From Pseudomonas sp. MWU13-2100 (GTDB taxonomy: Bacteria; Pseudomonadota; Gammaproteobacteria; Pseudomonadales; Pseudomonadaceae), in assembly GCF_023242365.1 (NCBI RefSeq), contig NZ_JALLIX010000026.1:1-64000 (forward strand): a stretch of DNA of 64,000 nt, in the 5' to 3' direction. Shown here piece after piece: positions 9,032 through 17,841 of the stretch. A model generated the notes under the pieces. That model was given only the letters and a program-made list of their open reading frames with translations, searched no databases and was not told where the DNA came from. Every line of letters starts with the position of its first letter. Positions within the stretch are counted from its first letter, which is position 1. A program made the translations under genes and the position numbers.

Positions 9032-9769
9032 TCAAGACCGGGACTGGGCCAGATAACGCAAAATCACTTCAATGCCGCGTTGCAGGTGGTGTCGCAGGTT
9101 TTCCACGCACACCTCGATTTCGCCGGCCCGAGCGGAGCGGAGGAGGGCGCGATGGTCATCCTGGGAGAGTTTGCCCAGCCCCATGGCGGACAGGTTGAAG
9201 CGCAGGAAGCGTTCTTCTTCCACCAGACCCTGCTCGATCAGTTTCAACAGTTTGTGATTGGGCGCCTTGCCGTAGAGCGCCATGTGGAACAGACGGTTGA
9301 GCCGTCCGACCTGGGTATAGTCTGCTTCGGTTTCCAGCAGATCGATATACCGCTCGATCTGTTTGAAATCATGGTCATCGAGCAAGGGCACCGACAGGCG
9401 CAGGGCTTCGGTTTCCAGCAGGATCCGCAAGTCGTAGGCTTCGATGGAGTTATCGACGATCAGTGGCGCCACCACGGCGCCTTTGTGATGCACCACACTC
9501 AGGAGTTCCTGGGCTTCGAGCTGGCGCAGGGCTTCGCGCACGGGCATGCGGCTGACGCCGAACAGTGTCGCCAGTTCCTGTTGGCGCAAGGCCAGGCCAC
9601 AGGGAAGACGCCCGTCCAGGATGGCGTTGCGCAACGTCTCCTCTATCACCGCCCGGGCCAGGTGGGCGGGTATGGGTCCATTGACGTGAACGCTGTTCAA
9701 GGGATTCGGTTTTTCCGCCACGCGACTACTCTGTTTTGAACAAGGTTGAAGGGTGATCCGATGGCACAC
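9032..9769 (-). CDS. GntR-family (FadR subfamily) transcriptional regulator
   Basis: A 245-residue cytoplasmic regulator. An N-terminal winged helix-turn-helix contains LRQQELATLFGVSRMPVREALRQLEAQELL (residues about 60-90). The C-terminal helical FCD ligand domain has metal-site histidines in NRLFHMALYG, DDHRALL and NLRHHLQRG. Members usually repress a neighbouring catabolic or transport operon in response to an organic acid, but no such operon adjoins it, so its target is unknown. The first about 28 residues look unstructured, and a start such as the GTG near VHVNGPI is possible. Its own terminator follows. Confidence 0.88.
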   Translation of the reverse strand: MCHRITLQPCSKQSSRVAEKPNPLNSVHVNGPIPAHLARAVIEETLRNAILDGRLPCGLALRQQELATLFGVSRMPVREALRQLEAQELLSVVHHKGAVVAPLIVDNSIEAYDLRILLETEALRLSVPLLDDHDFKQIERYIDLLETEADYTQVGRLNRLFHMALYGKAPNHKLLKLIEQGLVEEERFLRFNLSAMGLGKLSQDDHRALLRSARAGEIEVCVENLRHHLQRGIEVILRYLAQSRS

Positions 9770-10476
9770 TAGAAGCTGCCCGGGTGCTTGTCAAACCGTC
9801 CATTTTCTGCGACTGAAGCGCGCCATGACGGATGATTGCATGGTGCCATTCTCTTTCACCAGCCCTCCCTGAAACTATCAATCGATTCCCAAGTGGCTGT
9901 AGGGACTCGCCCTCTTGGCAATACGTATTGCTTCCCGTGGTTTCAGTGTTTTGCACAAGGTTCCAGGGGCCGGGTTTTAAAGGTATCCGTGTGTGTCGGA
10001 GAGGTCCTTGGGGCGTGTGGAAAAGTAGTCTTCCGTCACCGCCCAGTGTCGGGGCGCTCATGAAAAAGGCCCCATTGATATTCCTTAATAGTAAGTATTT
10101 AAGTTAATTCGAAGGCAACTGGCGGCCGAGCTGGTGTTCGACACCCTGGAGCGAGTGGCGGTGACACGTTGGGGGATGCAGCGCTATAGCTAATGAGAAT
10201 GCTTTTGATAGCGCCCGCGTCGCGGGGTCGCGACGAAGATATTACATCTGTCCTTTGGGGTTCTTTGATCCAGGTCAATAGTCCGATGATCGGGTGGCGG
10301 CATATTGATATCAGTGTTTACATGATGACTTTATTATTGTTGGGCGCCGAGATGGATGTCCCCTTCAATCTTCTCTTGAGCCTTGCAAAAGCGGAGTAGC
10401 GATCAGCAAAATCCTGAAGCACTGGGAAGGAGCCCGACACTGTGTTTGTCTTCCTTCCCGTGAGTGCGCTACCGCC
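9770..10476. other. Intergenic region with a possible gene remnant
   Basis: About 700 bp separating the divergent GntR-family and PAS-GGDEF-EAL genes, so both promoters should be here. I see no convincing whole gene. A short patch (10112-10193) has coding-like GC3 bias in one frame (RQLAAELVFDTLERVAVTRW, then a stop) but no start, and may be the tail of a deleted gene. 10194-10440 is AT-richer, with AAGGAG at about 10428. Confidence 0.5.
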
Positions 10477-13023
10477 ATGCCTGACATTCAGGATCTTTCC
10501 CAAGTTTTCATCCAGACCCTCGAGCAGAGCATCGACAGTGTCGTGGTCATTGATAGCCAGAACCGGGTCATCTTGTTCAACGCTGCCGCCGAAGCCTTGT
10601 GGGGGTGCAGTCGGGAGGAGGTGATCGGGCAGAACGTCAGCATCCTGGTGCCACAGTTGATCCGCGCGGATCATGACCGCTATATCGATGAAAATCGCCG
10701 CACGGGGGTCAACAAGATCGTCGGCACCAGCCGCGACGTACTGATCGAGCGCAAAGATGGCTCCCGACGCTGGGGCGCGATGTCCATCTCCAAGGTCAAG
10801 ACCGACGGCCAGGTGATGTACACCGCCTTCATCAAGGACATCACCCTCCAGCATGAGGCGCGCGAGCGCCTGTCTCTGCTGTCGCTGGTGGTCGACAGCA
10901 CCGAAAACGCGATCATCATCACCGATGCCCAATGGCAGATTTGCTACGTCAACGGTGGGTTCACCCAGATGTTCGGCTACGACGAAGCCGCCGTGGTGGG
11001 ACGGACGCCCATCAGCGTCATCGCACCCTATTTCGAGTTGGAAGATATTGCCGCTATCCGTGGCCAACTGGGCAGAGGTGAAACCTACCATTCACAGGCG
11101 TTCGGTTATCGCCATGATGGCCGTCGTGTCTGGTGCAATATCAGCACCTACCCGGTGCTCGATAACCTTGGCCTGCTGACCAACACCGTCAGCGTGCTGA
11201 TTGATGTGACCCATTCGCGGATGCCGGAGATTCTGCGGCACAAAGTGCTCGAAGCCATGGTTCGAGAGGAGTCATTGGCGGCGTTGATGACGTTGGTCTG
11301 TCGTGAAGTCGAGCGGATTGCCCCCGACGTGGTTGCCTCGATCCTGCGAGTGGACGAAGCGGGCAGCTTGCATCCCCTGGCGGCCCCCAGCTTGCCCGAA
11401 CATTACTCCAATGCCCTGGATGGTTTGCGTATCGGGCCGCAAATCGGGTCTTGCGGTACGGCGGCGTTCAGTGGTGAGCCGGTGGTTGTGACGGACATTG
11501 CCCATCACCCGTTCTGGGAAGGCTTTCGCGACAAGGTGATTCCATTGGGCCTCAAGGCTTGTTGGTCGACGCCGATCAAGTCCAGTTCGGGCCGGGTGCT
11601 GGGAACCTTTGCGTTCTACTACCGGGAGAAACGTGAGCCGAGCCCGCTGGATCAGTTGTTGGTGAATGCCACGATCCACCTCTGCGCGCTGGCCCTGGAG
11701 CGCGAAGAGTCCCGTGCCCATATCCGCCAGTTGGCGTTCTACGACGACCTGACCGGGCTGCCCAACCGCAATATGCTGCATGCCAAGGCCGACCAGGCGA
11801 TTGCCGATGCGGTGCGCGGCAAGAGTAGTCTGGCCGTAGTCTTCATTGACCTGGACCGCTTCAAGCAGGTCAACGACTCCCTCGGGCATTCGGCGGGCGA
11901 CGAGTTCCTGTGCATGATCGCCCGGCGGTTGAATGAGCGGCGGCGCAAGCAGGATATTGTCTGCCGACTGTCCGGCGATGAGTTTGTGCTGGTGCTGCCG
12001 CAATGCACGCTGGAGCAGGTGACCGATCTTCTTGTCGGTCTGAAAAGCAGTCTGAGCGCTCCATGTCAGATCGCCGGTGTGACGCTCAAGCCGTCCGCCA
12101 GCATTGGCGTCAGTATGTTCCCGGAAGATGGCCGGACCATGGAGGTCTTGCTGCAACGGGCCGATATCGCCATGTACCAGGCCAAGACCAATGCACGGGG
12201 CAGCGTCAGTTTCTTCAGTCACGGGTTGGATCAGATGGCCAAGGGGCGGCTGAGCCTGGAAACGGCCCTGCGTGAGGCGATTGATCGGAAGCAACTGCAC
12301 CTGGTGTATCAGCCACAAGTCGATCTCAACCACCAGGACCTGTGCGGCATCGAGGCCCTGGCGCGTTGGCACCATCCGCAATTCGGCGATGTATCGCCCA
12401 GCACCTTCATTCCCATGGCCGAGGAGTGCGGGTTGATCGGCGAGTTTGGCCAATGGACGTTGCGTGAAGCCTGTCGGCAGTTGGCGAACTGGCGCCGTCA
12501 GCATCTGAAGGTGCCAAATATTTCGGTGAATCTCTCGCCGACCAATTTTCACAACCGTGATCTGCCACGTTTTATCAGTCGGGCCTTGTCGCAGAACGGT
12601 CTGGTGGCGGCGGACCTGACACTGGAAATCACCGAGAACGTGTTGATGGACAGCAACCCGGATACCTTGTACACGATCGACGAGGTCCATGCCCTTGGGG
12701 TCCGTCTGGCCATGGACGACTTCGGCACGGGCTATTCGAGTTTGAGCTACCTGCGGCGGTTGCCGATCCAGGAGCTCAAGCTCGATCGCAGTTTTGTCCA
12801 TGACCTGGAGACCGACGAGACCAGCCAGGCCCTGAGCGAAGCTGTGATCCGTATCGGCGAGAGCCTGGCGTTGCGGGTGGTGGCCGAGGGTGTGGAAACA
12901 TCGGGCCAGCAAAAGATTCTCCAGAGCCAGGGCTATGAGGTGGCGCAGGGGTTTCTGATTTCCAAACCGATGCGGTCAGCCGAACTGGGGCCGTGGCTGG
13001 AGAGTTTTCGGCTTAATGCCTGA
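10477..13023 (+). CDS. PAS-PAS-GAF-GGDEF-EAL cyclic-di-GMP enzyme, candidate haem-PAS oxygen sensor (DosP-like)
   Basis: An 848-residue cytoplasmic protein. In order: PAS1 (about 12-125), PAS2 (about 130-250), GAF (about 265-410), GGDEF (about 425-585) and EAL (about 595-845). The GGDEF site reads SGDEF (RLSGDEFVLVL). The EAL domain keeps EALARWH, the ENVLMDSN acid, DDFGTGYSSL and the late E in VAEGVET, so phosphodiesterase activity is likely. Order and sequence recall E. coli DosP. In PAS1, His66 (RADHDRYI) aligns with the proximal haem histidine of FixL and DosP. Arg86 (VGTSRDV) aligns with the O2-contacting arginine of FixL, while the DosP distal Met is replaced by Thr. Haem binding is inferred, not shown. 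Translation starts at ATG 10477 with only a weak ribosome site. Confidence 0.93.
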   Translation: MPDIQDLSQVFIQTLEQSIDSVVVIDSQNRVILFNAAAEALWGCSREEVIGQNVSILVPQLIRADHDRYIDENRRTGVNKIVGTSRDVLIERKDGSRRWGAMSISKVKTDGQVMYTAFIKDITLQHEARERLSLLSLVVDSTENAIIITDAQWQICYVNGGFTQMFGYDEAAVVGRTPISVIAPYFELEDIAAIRGQLGRGETYHSQAFGYRHDGRRVWCNISTYPVLDNLGLLTNTVSVLIDVTHSRMPEILRHKVLEAMVREESLAALMTLVCREVERIAPDVVASILRVDEAGSLHPLAAPSLPEHYSNALDGLRIGPQIGSCGTAAFSGEPVVVTDIAHHPFWEGFRDKVIPLGLKACWSTPIKSSSGRVLGTFAFYYREKREPSPLDQLLVNATIHLCALALEREESRAHIRQLAFYDDLTGLPNRNMLHAKADQAIADAVRGKSSLAVVFIDLDRFKQVNDSLGHSAGDEFLCMIARRLNERRRKQDIVCRLSGDEFVLVLPQCTLEQVTDLLVGLKSSLSAPCQIAGVTLKPSASIGVSMFPEDGRTMEVLLQRADIAMYQAKTNARGSVSFFSHGLDQMAKGRLSLETALREAIDRKQLHLVYQPQVDLNHQDLCGIEALARWHHPQFGDVSPSTFIPMAEECGLIGEFGQWTLREACRQLANWRRQHLKVPNISVNLSPTNFHNRDLPRFISRALSQNGLVAADLTLEITENVLMDSNPDTLYTIDEVHALGVRLAMDDFGTGYSSLSYLRRLPIQELKLDRSFVHDLETDETSQALSEAVIRIGESLALRVVAEGVETSGQQKILQSQGYEVAQGFLISKPMRSAELGPWLESFRLNA

Positions 13024-13103
13024 GGTTCGATTGCCGAGGTCATTCCGTTGCGGCCTGTAGTGCGTTGATACACATCCGCTGATTTTGTGCTGTCTGTCCC
13101 GCC

Positions 13104-13206
13104 GTCTTCGCGGGCAAGCTCCGCTCCCACAGGTGGTTATCGGTCGTACACATACTTCAGGTCCGACGCGAAATTTACTGTGGGAGCGGAGCTTGCCCGC
13201 GAAGAC
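13104..13206. repeat. REPIN: inverted pair of REP elements
   Basis: GTCTTCGCGGGCAAGCTCCG (from 13104) is the reverse complement of the unit ending at 13206 (TGTGGGAGCGGAGCTTGCCC from 13179). The near-perfect 28-bp arms are about 47 bp apart and lie between convergent genes. Confidence 0.9.
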
Positions 13207-13233
13207 GTCCTCAATGACGCCGCGGGCCCTGGA

Positions 13234-13608
13234 TCAGCCCGCAGCTCCCATTGTCGACGTCTCATTGATCACCGAGTCCAGCCACGACTGCGCCAACTCG
13301 ATCAAATGCACGGTCCCCATCGCCAACTTGCGCTTCGCCCCGTCGAGTTGATCGGCGGACTCATAAGCCGTGGCCGCCGCCGATTGCAGGATCGACAGCG
13401 CGTTGACCAACTTGTCTTCCAGGCTGAGTGACGATGCGCTGCGAGTGGGTGAGAAGGTCGGATGAGGCCTGAGCGGATCGTCGCTCAGCGGCAGCCCGTA
13501 GTGGGCGAAAGCGCGTTCGGCGGCGGCGTCGAAGTGAGGTTTTCCGATCTTTGCGCGACCTGATGCCGGGAAAATGATCGGCGGGTCGGGTGTAAGTCTT
13601 TTATCCAT
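13234..13608 (-). CDS. DUF6124 family protein
   Basis: A 124-residue protein beginning MDKRLTPDPP, with FSPTRSASSLSLEDKLVNAL in the middle and a C-terminal helix (KLAMGTVHLIELAQSWLDSV). This layout is typical of the small Pseudomonas family DUF6124, of unknown function and often found in several copies per genome. The start is set by AGGAGCTGGACC before the ATG at 13608; the frame runs on upstream without a better site. No membrane segment or signal peptide. Confidence 0.82.
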   Translation of the reverse strand: MDKRLTPDPPIIFPASGRAKIGKPHFDAAAERAFAHYGLPLSDDPLRPHPTFSPTRSASSLSLEDKLVNALSILQSAAATAYESADQLDGAKRKLAMGTVHLIELAQSWLDSVINETSTMGAAG

Positions 13609-13935
13609 GGTCCAGCTCCTACATGTACGTAATGAGGGGCCATCGATTGCCGTTCTCACGCGGCAAAGGGTGGCAGCTGTACACAGGGTGAGAATACCGG
13701 ACAGTAGGCAACCGGCCAGACCGAAGTCTGCCTGCGCACAGCCGCCATGAAGCGTTTTCTGATGAAAAGGCGTTCGTAACGAAAGTGGCGCTGATGCGCT
13801 TACTGAGCACGGGTTCTCACGCCCGATCGCTGATTTTGCAGCGATAGGACGAAGACTAGTGACCGGCTCCAGCAGGCGCAAGGCGAAAGGATTTTCTAGG
13901 AAATTTCAGGCAAGGGAAAGGGAATTGTCCGGTCG
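13609..13935. other. Intergenic region, nothing recognised
   Basis: 327 bp upstream of the DUF6124 gene and downstream of the DUF3142 gene, both on the minus strand. I see no gene, RNA or clear repeat; it should contain the DUF6124 promoter. Confidence 0.5.
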
Positions 13936-14655
13936 CTAAGGGTTCTGGAGAAACACCACATACCCCCGAAACCACTCATTCCCCTTCAAATACCCCGGCG
14001 CCTGCCACTCGCCGCCCTGGATCAAACCGATCTTGAACGGCACGCCCAGACGGTTCATCCGTGGCAGGTACGCGGCGTAATCGGGAATGCTGTGCCGCCC
14101 CTGATACGTCTGCACCACCACCTCATCCACCACGCCCTTGAGTTGGGCGATGGCCGCCGGGTCGGCATTGCTGCTCCAGTCCATCAGTCCGGTGATGCTC
14201 AGGCGCAACTCCGCCGGCAGTCGCTGGCGCAGATCGCGCAAAAAAGCGGCATATTCGTCGAGATAGCGGGTGCGGGCATCGAAGTCGATCTGGATGCCGA
14301 CCACCGGGTTGCCCGCCTGTTGCCAGCGTTTCACCTGGCCGAGTAACTGCTGATAGACCGACTCCGGCCAACGCAGGGTGTGGGCGCGATAGACCACCCA
14401 GACCTCGCCCCGGGTCAGGCGTGGAATGGCAATGCCCTGGGCGATAAAGTTGACCGTCCGCTGCGGCGAGCGCCGTGACTCGCTGACCTGGCCTTGCAGG
14501 ATATACAGGCTCTTGGCCTGGCTCAGCACCGGCTGCGGGGCGACGCCGCTCCACAGCCAGAAACTGTCGTAGTCCCGCGCATCGACCGCCGCCCGGGCAT
14601 CGGCCAACGCCAGCAGCCCGGCCAGCAACAGCCAGCGCCAGCGACCCACGGCCAC
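13936..14655 (-). CDS. DUF3142 domain protein, exported
   Basis: A 239-residue protein with an N-terminal signal peptide (WRWLLLAGLLALADARA) followed by a DUF3142 domain. Typical segments are FWLWSGVAP, VVGIQIDFDARTRYLDEYAAFLRDLR, LSITGLMDW and VVDEVVVQTYQG. The pattern resembles a TIM-barrel, glycoside-hydrolase-like fold, but no catalytic activity is known for the family. It starts at GTG 14655 immediately after the TAA of the upstream gene (TAAGTG junction on the minus strand), so the two are co-translated. It probably acts in the periplasm with that 725-residue neighbour. Confidence 0.85.
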   Translation of the reverse strand: MAVGRWRWLLLAGLLALADARAAVDARDYDSFWLWSGVAPQPVLSQAKSLYILQGQVSESRRSPQRTVNFIAQGIAIPRLTRGEVWVVYRAHTLRWPESVYQQLLGQVKRWQQAGNPVVGIQIDFDARTRYLDEYAAFLRDLRQRLPAELRLSITGLMDWSSNADPAAIAQLKGVVDEVVVQTYQGRHSIPDYAAYLPRMNRLGVPFKIGLIQGGEWQAPGYLKGNEWFRGYVVFLQNP

Positions 14656-16833
14656 TTACCAGTAGTACTGCAGCGACTTGCCCCACTGGGTGCTGGCATA
14701 GCTGGTTTTAAGCTGTTTGAACCAGGCCTTGCGCTGCGCCGGTGTCACTTCTTTCCCGCCGCAACTGTTGTAGCCCGAGGGCGCATAGCAGTTGATGGCA
14801 CGGAACAGTGCGTAGGCCTTGTCCGGGGCTGACGCCTTGGTATCGCCGATCACGCTCTGGTAGCCGTCGAGACGCGAGAAGGTCGTGCCCTTGAACAAGG
14901 ACGCGGTCCCGCCCAGTTCATCCGCGCTGCGCTGGCTATCCAGCGGCATGCCGTCCAGGCTGTTGCGCAGGATGAATTCCCCCAGGCAGTTCAGCGCCTG
15001 GGGCTGCTTCGCGTCGGCTTGCAAGGTCGTCGCCGTCTCGCCAATGGTCGGGCAGGCATAGCCGGATTCGGCCTTGGCGCCGCTCCAACGGAACAGCTTG
15101 AGCGGCTGGCCGCCGCTGTAGGTGTAACCCAGCGAGGCACCCAGTTTGGTGTCGGACGGCTCGGCGGGTAACTGCTTGAGGTCGGCGGTGAAATCGGCGT
15201 AATGGCCCAGGCGCAGGTCCTTGTAGAGCAACACGAACAGTGCCGTATCCCGCTCGGTGGAAGCTTCCCCCTGGGCGACCTGGCGCAGCAGGCCGGCATC
15301 GGCGATATGCCGCAGCAGGATGGCGCGCACTTGCGCGGTCTTGATCGGCGAGTCGCCGGCAAAGACCTTGGCCACCTGCTGGTTACGCTCGTAGTGGTAA
15401 GCCAGGGCCAGTTCGACCTGCTCGCGTTGCAGCGGCTGGTGGACTTGTGGCAGCAGTTGCAGCCAGAGGGCTTCGGCAGCGTTGCCGTCCTGTTTCGCCT
15501 CCAGCGCCAGGCCGCGCAGCATCTGCTGGCTGAAGGCGAGGTAGTCGAGTTTTGCCGGGATCTCGGTCGGCAGGGACTTGAGCGCCAGTTCCGGGTTTTT
15601 CGCGACGTACAGCTGGAACGCCGCCTGCAGGTAGTCGTACAGCGCCGGTTGCGCGGCGAAGATCGGTTTTTGCGCCTGCAAGATCTCGAGGGTCAGCTTG
15701 GGCGTGGCGTTCTCGCCGTAACCGGGGCGCATGCCCATCAGGTCGTCGAGGGCCTGGAACAACGGCTGCTCGACCTTGCCGCTGCCGAACAGCAGCTTGT
15801 TGTCGATCTCCTGCACCAGTTCATCGGGTGTCACGTTGCGCTGCTCGGCCTTGGCCTGGCCCAGTTGCCAGAGGTATTCGGTTGCCTGCTTCTCGGAGTT
15901 CCCCGCCAACCAGTAGACCCGGCGCAACAGGCCGCGGGCGGAGGTCGCGTAGAGGCCTTCGGGCCAGGTACCGAGGTAGTGCTGGAAACCGTCTTCAGCC
16001 AGTTTCAACTGGACTGCGTCGGCCTCTTCCTTGGTCGGCATCCCGTCGCTATCGAAGGTGTTCTGTTGCGCCAGGTTGAGGGCGGTGCGCGCCTGCATGT
16101 ATTGCGCGGTTTCCTTCAGCCAGGGTTGCGGGCTCTCGCTCAGGCTGGCGAAGGCCTGGGCGGCGTCGGCGAAGCGTCCGCTATAGAAACTGATGGCACC
16201 GTTCAGGTAACTGGCAAATGCCTGGCCCTGGGCCGACTGCACGGCGGGCACCAGGCTCGCTTGCTGCGCCGGTTCCCAGGCGCAGGTGCCGAGCATCTGC
16301 ACGCGACTACGGGCCAGGGCCTGGCGCTCGGGGGCTGGCAGTTCGCTGCTGCCCAGCAACTGGTTGATAAAGGTCGTGGCGCTGTCGGCGTCGTTGCTGC
16401 GGCAGCGTCCACCTTCGCCGGACAGCAGCGAACTGACGGCGGAGTTGGCGTTTTCGCGGGTGATACCGAGTTTTCCCAGGGCCTCGTCCAGCGGGGTGGC
16501 GACGGGCTTGCCCGGTTCGGCGCCGACGACCGGCTCAGGGGCGGCGTCAAGGCGTGTCGTGGCGAACGGTACCGGGCCGAAGCCCGCGCCCAGGTCGTCG
16601 TTGCTCAGCGGGTTGGGTGCCAGGGGCAGGGCGCCCTGGTCGGCGAGCAACAGACGCAGGTTGACCCGGCTGTCGTTGCCCGGGTTGAGGAAGGCGAGGT
16701 TACTGCAGCCGTCGAGGCTGTACTTGAGCATCGACCAACGCGGGTAGCAGGTGTCGTCGGAACTGGCCAAGACCTGTGAGCAGAAGCTGGCACTTACCGC
16801 CAGCGCCAGAGATGTCAGAAGACCGATACGCAT
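14656..16833 (-). CDS. Large periplasmic helical-repeat protein, function unknown
   Basis: A 725-residue protein with a signal peptide (about 1-23, SASFCSQVLA) and then a largely alpha-helical body. The body is rich in Ala, Leu and Gln with TPR/SEL-like spacing (FYSGRFADAAQAFASLSESPQPWLKETAQYMQ is one repeat-like helix pair, split by Pro). The N-terminal mature part has several cysteines (DDTCYPRW, DGCSNLAF) and the C-terminus has INCYAPSGYNSCGGKEV, suggesting disulfides in the periplasm. Databases often label such Pseudomonas proteins YfiO-like on weak grounds; no lipobox is evident. It is coupled to the DUF3142 gene, so a joint envelope role is likely. Confidence 0.7.
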   Translation of the reverse strand: MRIGLLTSLALAVSASFCSQVLASSDDTCYPRWSMLKYSLDGCSNLAFLNPGNDSRVNLRLLLADQGALPLAPNPLSNDDLGAGFGPVPFATTRLDAAPEPVVGAEPGKPVATPLDEALGKLGITRENANSAVSSLLSGEGGRCRSNDADSATTFINQLLGSSELPAPERQALARSRVQMLGTCAWEPAQQASLVPAVQSAQGQAFASYLNGAISFYSGRFADAAQAFASLSESPQPWLKETAQYMQARTALNLAQQNTFDSDGMPTKEEADAVQLKLAEDGFQHYLGTWPEGLYATSARGLLRRVYWLAGNSEKQATEYLWQLGQAKAEQRNVTPDELVQEIDNKLLFGSGKVEQPLFQALDDLMGMRPGYGENATPKLTLEILQAQKPIFAAQPALYDYLQAAFQLYVAKNPELALKSLPTEIPAKLDYLAFSQQMLRGLALEAKQDGNAAEALWLQLLPQVHQPLQREQVELALAYHYERNQQVAKVFAGDSPIKTAQVRAILLRHIADAGLLRQVAQGEASTERDTALFVLLYKDLRLGHYADFTADLKQLPAEPSDTKLGASLGYTYSGGQPLKLFRWSGAKAESGYACPTIGETATTLQADAKQPQALNCLGEFILRNSLDGMPLDSQRSADELGGTASLFKGTTFSRLDGYQSVIGDTKASAPDKAYALFRAINCYAPSGYNSCGGKEVTPAQRKAWFKQLKTSYASTQWGKSLQYYW

Positions 16834-17058
16834 GAATTGTCCCTAATTCGATAAACGAGCGGCAGCGAGGCCGGGAATGGCGCGAATAATACCGAAGCCG
16901 GGCCGCAACACCTATGCTTGTAGCCAGCACGGCGTTGCAGCCTGTGATCTGCCGCACATCGACGACCGCCCGGTTGTTCGATAAACATAGTGGCAATTGG
17001 CTTGACGCTTGATATGGCTGCCGTAGACTCGCGATTGTCCGACAAGGAGTCCCTTTAT

Positions 17059-17841
17059 ATGTGGTGTTTGCGGGTGAGTGTGTTTGGGTTGTCCTGCATG
17101 GCGTGCCTGGTTCAGGCGCAGACGCCGGCCGAGGTCGATCCGCTGTTGGATAATAATACCGCTGCGCCGCATGTCGCCGCCGCCAGCGAGGCCCGTGGCG
17201 TATTGCGCGCCCGTGACCAGGCGATGCTCGCCAGCGAGCTGTCGGGGCGCATTGTCGAGTTGCCGTTCAGTGAAGGCGAGACCTTCAAGCAGGGCGACAC
17301 CCTGGCGCGGTTCGACTGCTCGGCCTATCAGGCCCAACTCAATGCCGCCCAGGCTGCCAGCCGCGGTGCCAGTGAGGAGTTGGCGCACAATAAACAGTTG
17401 GCTTCGTTGAACTCCGTCGGCCGCTTCGAAGTGGCCCGCGCCGAGGCCAAGCTCGCCGAAACCCAGGCCCAGGCCCAGGTCTACCAGGTGCAGGTCAAGC
17501 GTTGCAGCGTGATTGCGCCCTATGACGGCCAGGTTGTGCAGCGCAAGGTCCAGCGCTATGAAAGCGTCTCGGCCGGGGCGCCGATGCTGGAGATCGTCGA
17601 CAATCGCACCCTGGAAATTCACCTGCTGGTGCCGTCGCGCTGGATGGGCAAGCTCAAGGCCGGCCAGACCTTCAGCTTTGTCCCGGATGAAACCGGGCAG
17701 CCATTGACGGCCACCATCAAACGCCTGGGCGCGCGGATCGATGAAGGCAGCCAGACCCTGTTGCTGGTGGCCAGCTTGCCCAAGGCCGACGGTCTGCTGG
17801 CAGGCATGAGCGGCACCGCGCGCTTCGAGGCGTTGAAGTGA
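17059..17841 (+). CDS. Periplasmic adaptor subunit, HlyD/RND-MFP-like (short)
   Basis: A 260-residue protein with signal peptide (MWCLRVSVFGLSCMACLVQA) and membrane-fusion-protein architecture. A lipoyl half (GRIVELPFSEGETFKQGDTLARFD) and an alpha-hairpin rich in Ala/Gln lead into the returning lipoyl half (VIAPYDGQVVQRKVQRYESVSAGAPMLEI) and a beta-barrel domain. The start is fixed by AAGGAG 9 bp before ATG 17059. It is the first gene of a tightly linked set; the next gene starts within its stop codon (GTGA). It probably links an inner-membrane component to a TolC-type channel, such as the one at 33709. Confidence 0.85.
   Translation: MWCLRVSVFGLSCMACLVQAQTPAEVDPLLDNNTAAPHVAAASEARGVLRARDQAMLASELSGRIVELPFSEGETFKQGDTLARFDCSAYQAQLNAAQAASRGASEELAHNKQLASLNSVGRFEVARAEAKLAETQAQAQVYQVQVKRCSVIAPYDGQVVQRKVQRYESVSAGAPMLEIVDNRTLEIHLLVPSRWMGKLKAGQTFSFVPDETGQPLTATIKRLGARIDEGSQTLLLVASLPKADGLLAGMSGTARFEALK

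Noticed and set aside
10193..10399. A 68-codon plus-strand frame in the GntR / GGDEF-EAL intergenic region
   Set aside because: No ribosome site, atypical codon use and no recognisable product.
11272..12912. A 546-codon minus-strand open frame
   Set aside because: It is opposite the GGDEF-EAL domains and shows no motif of its own.
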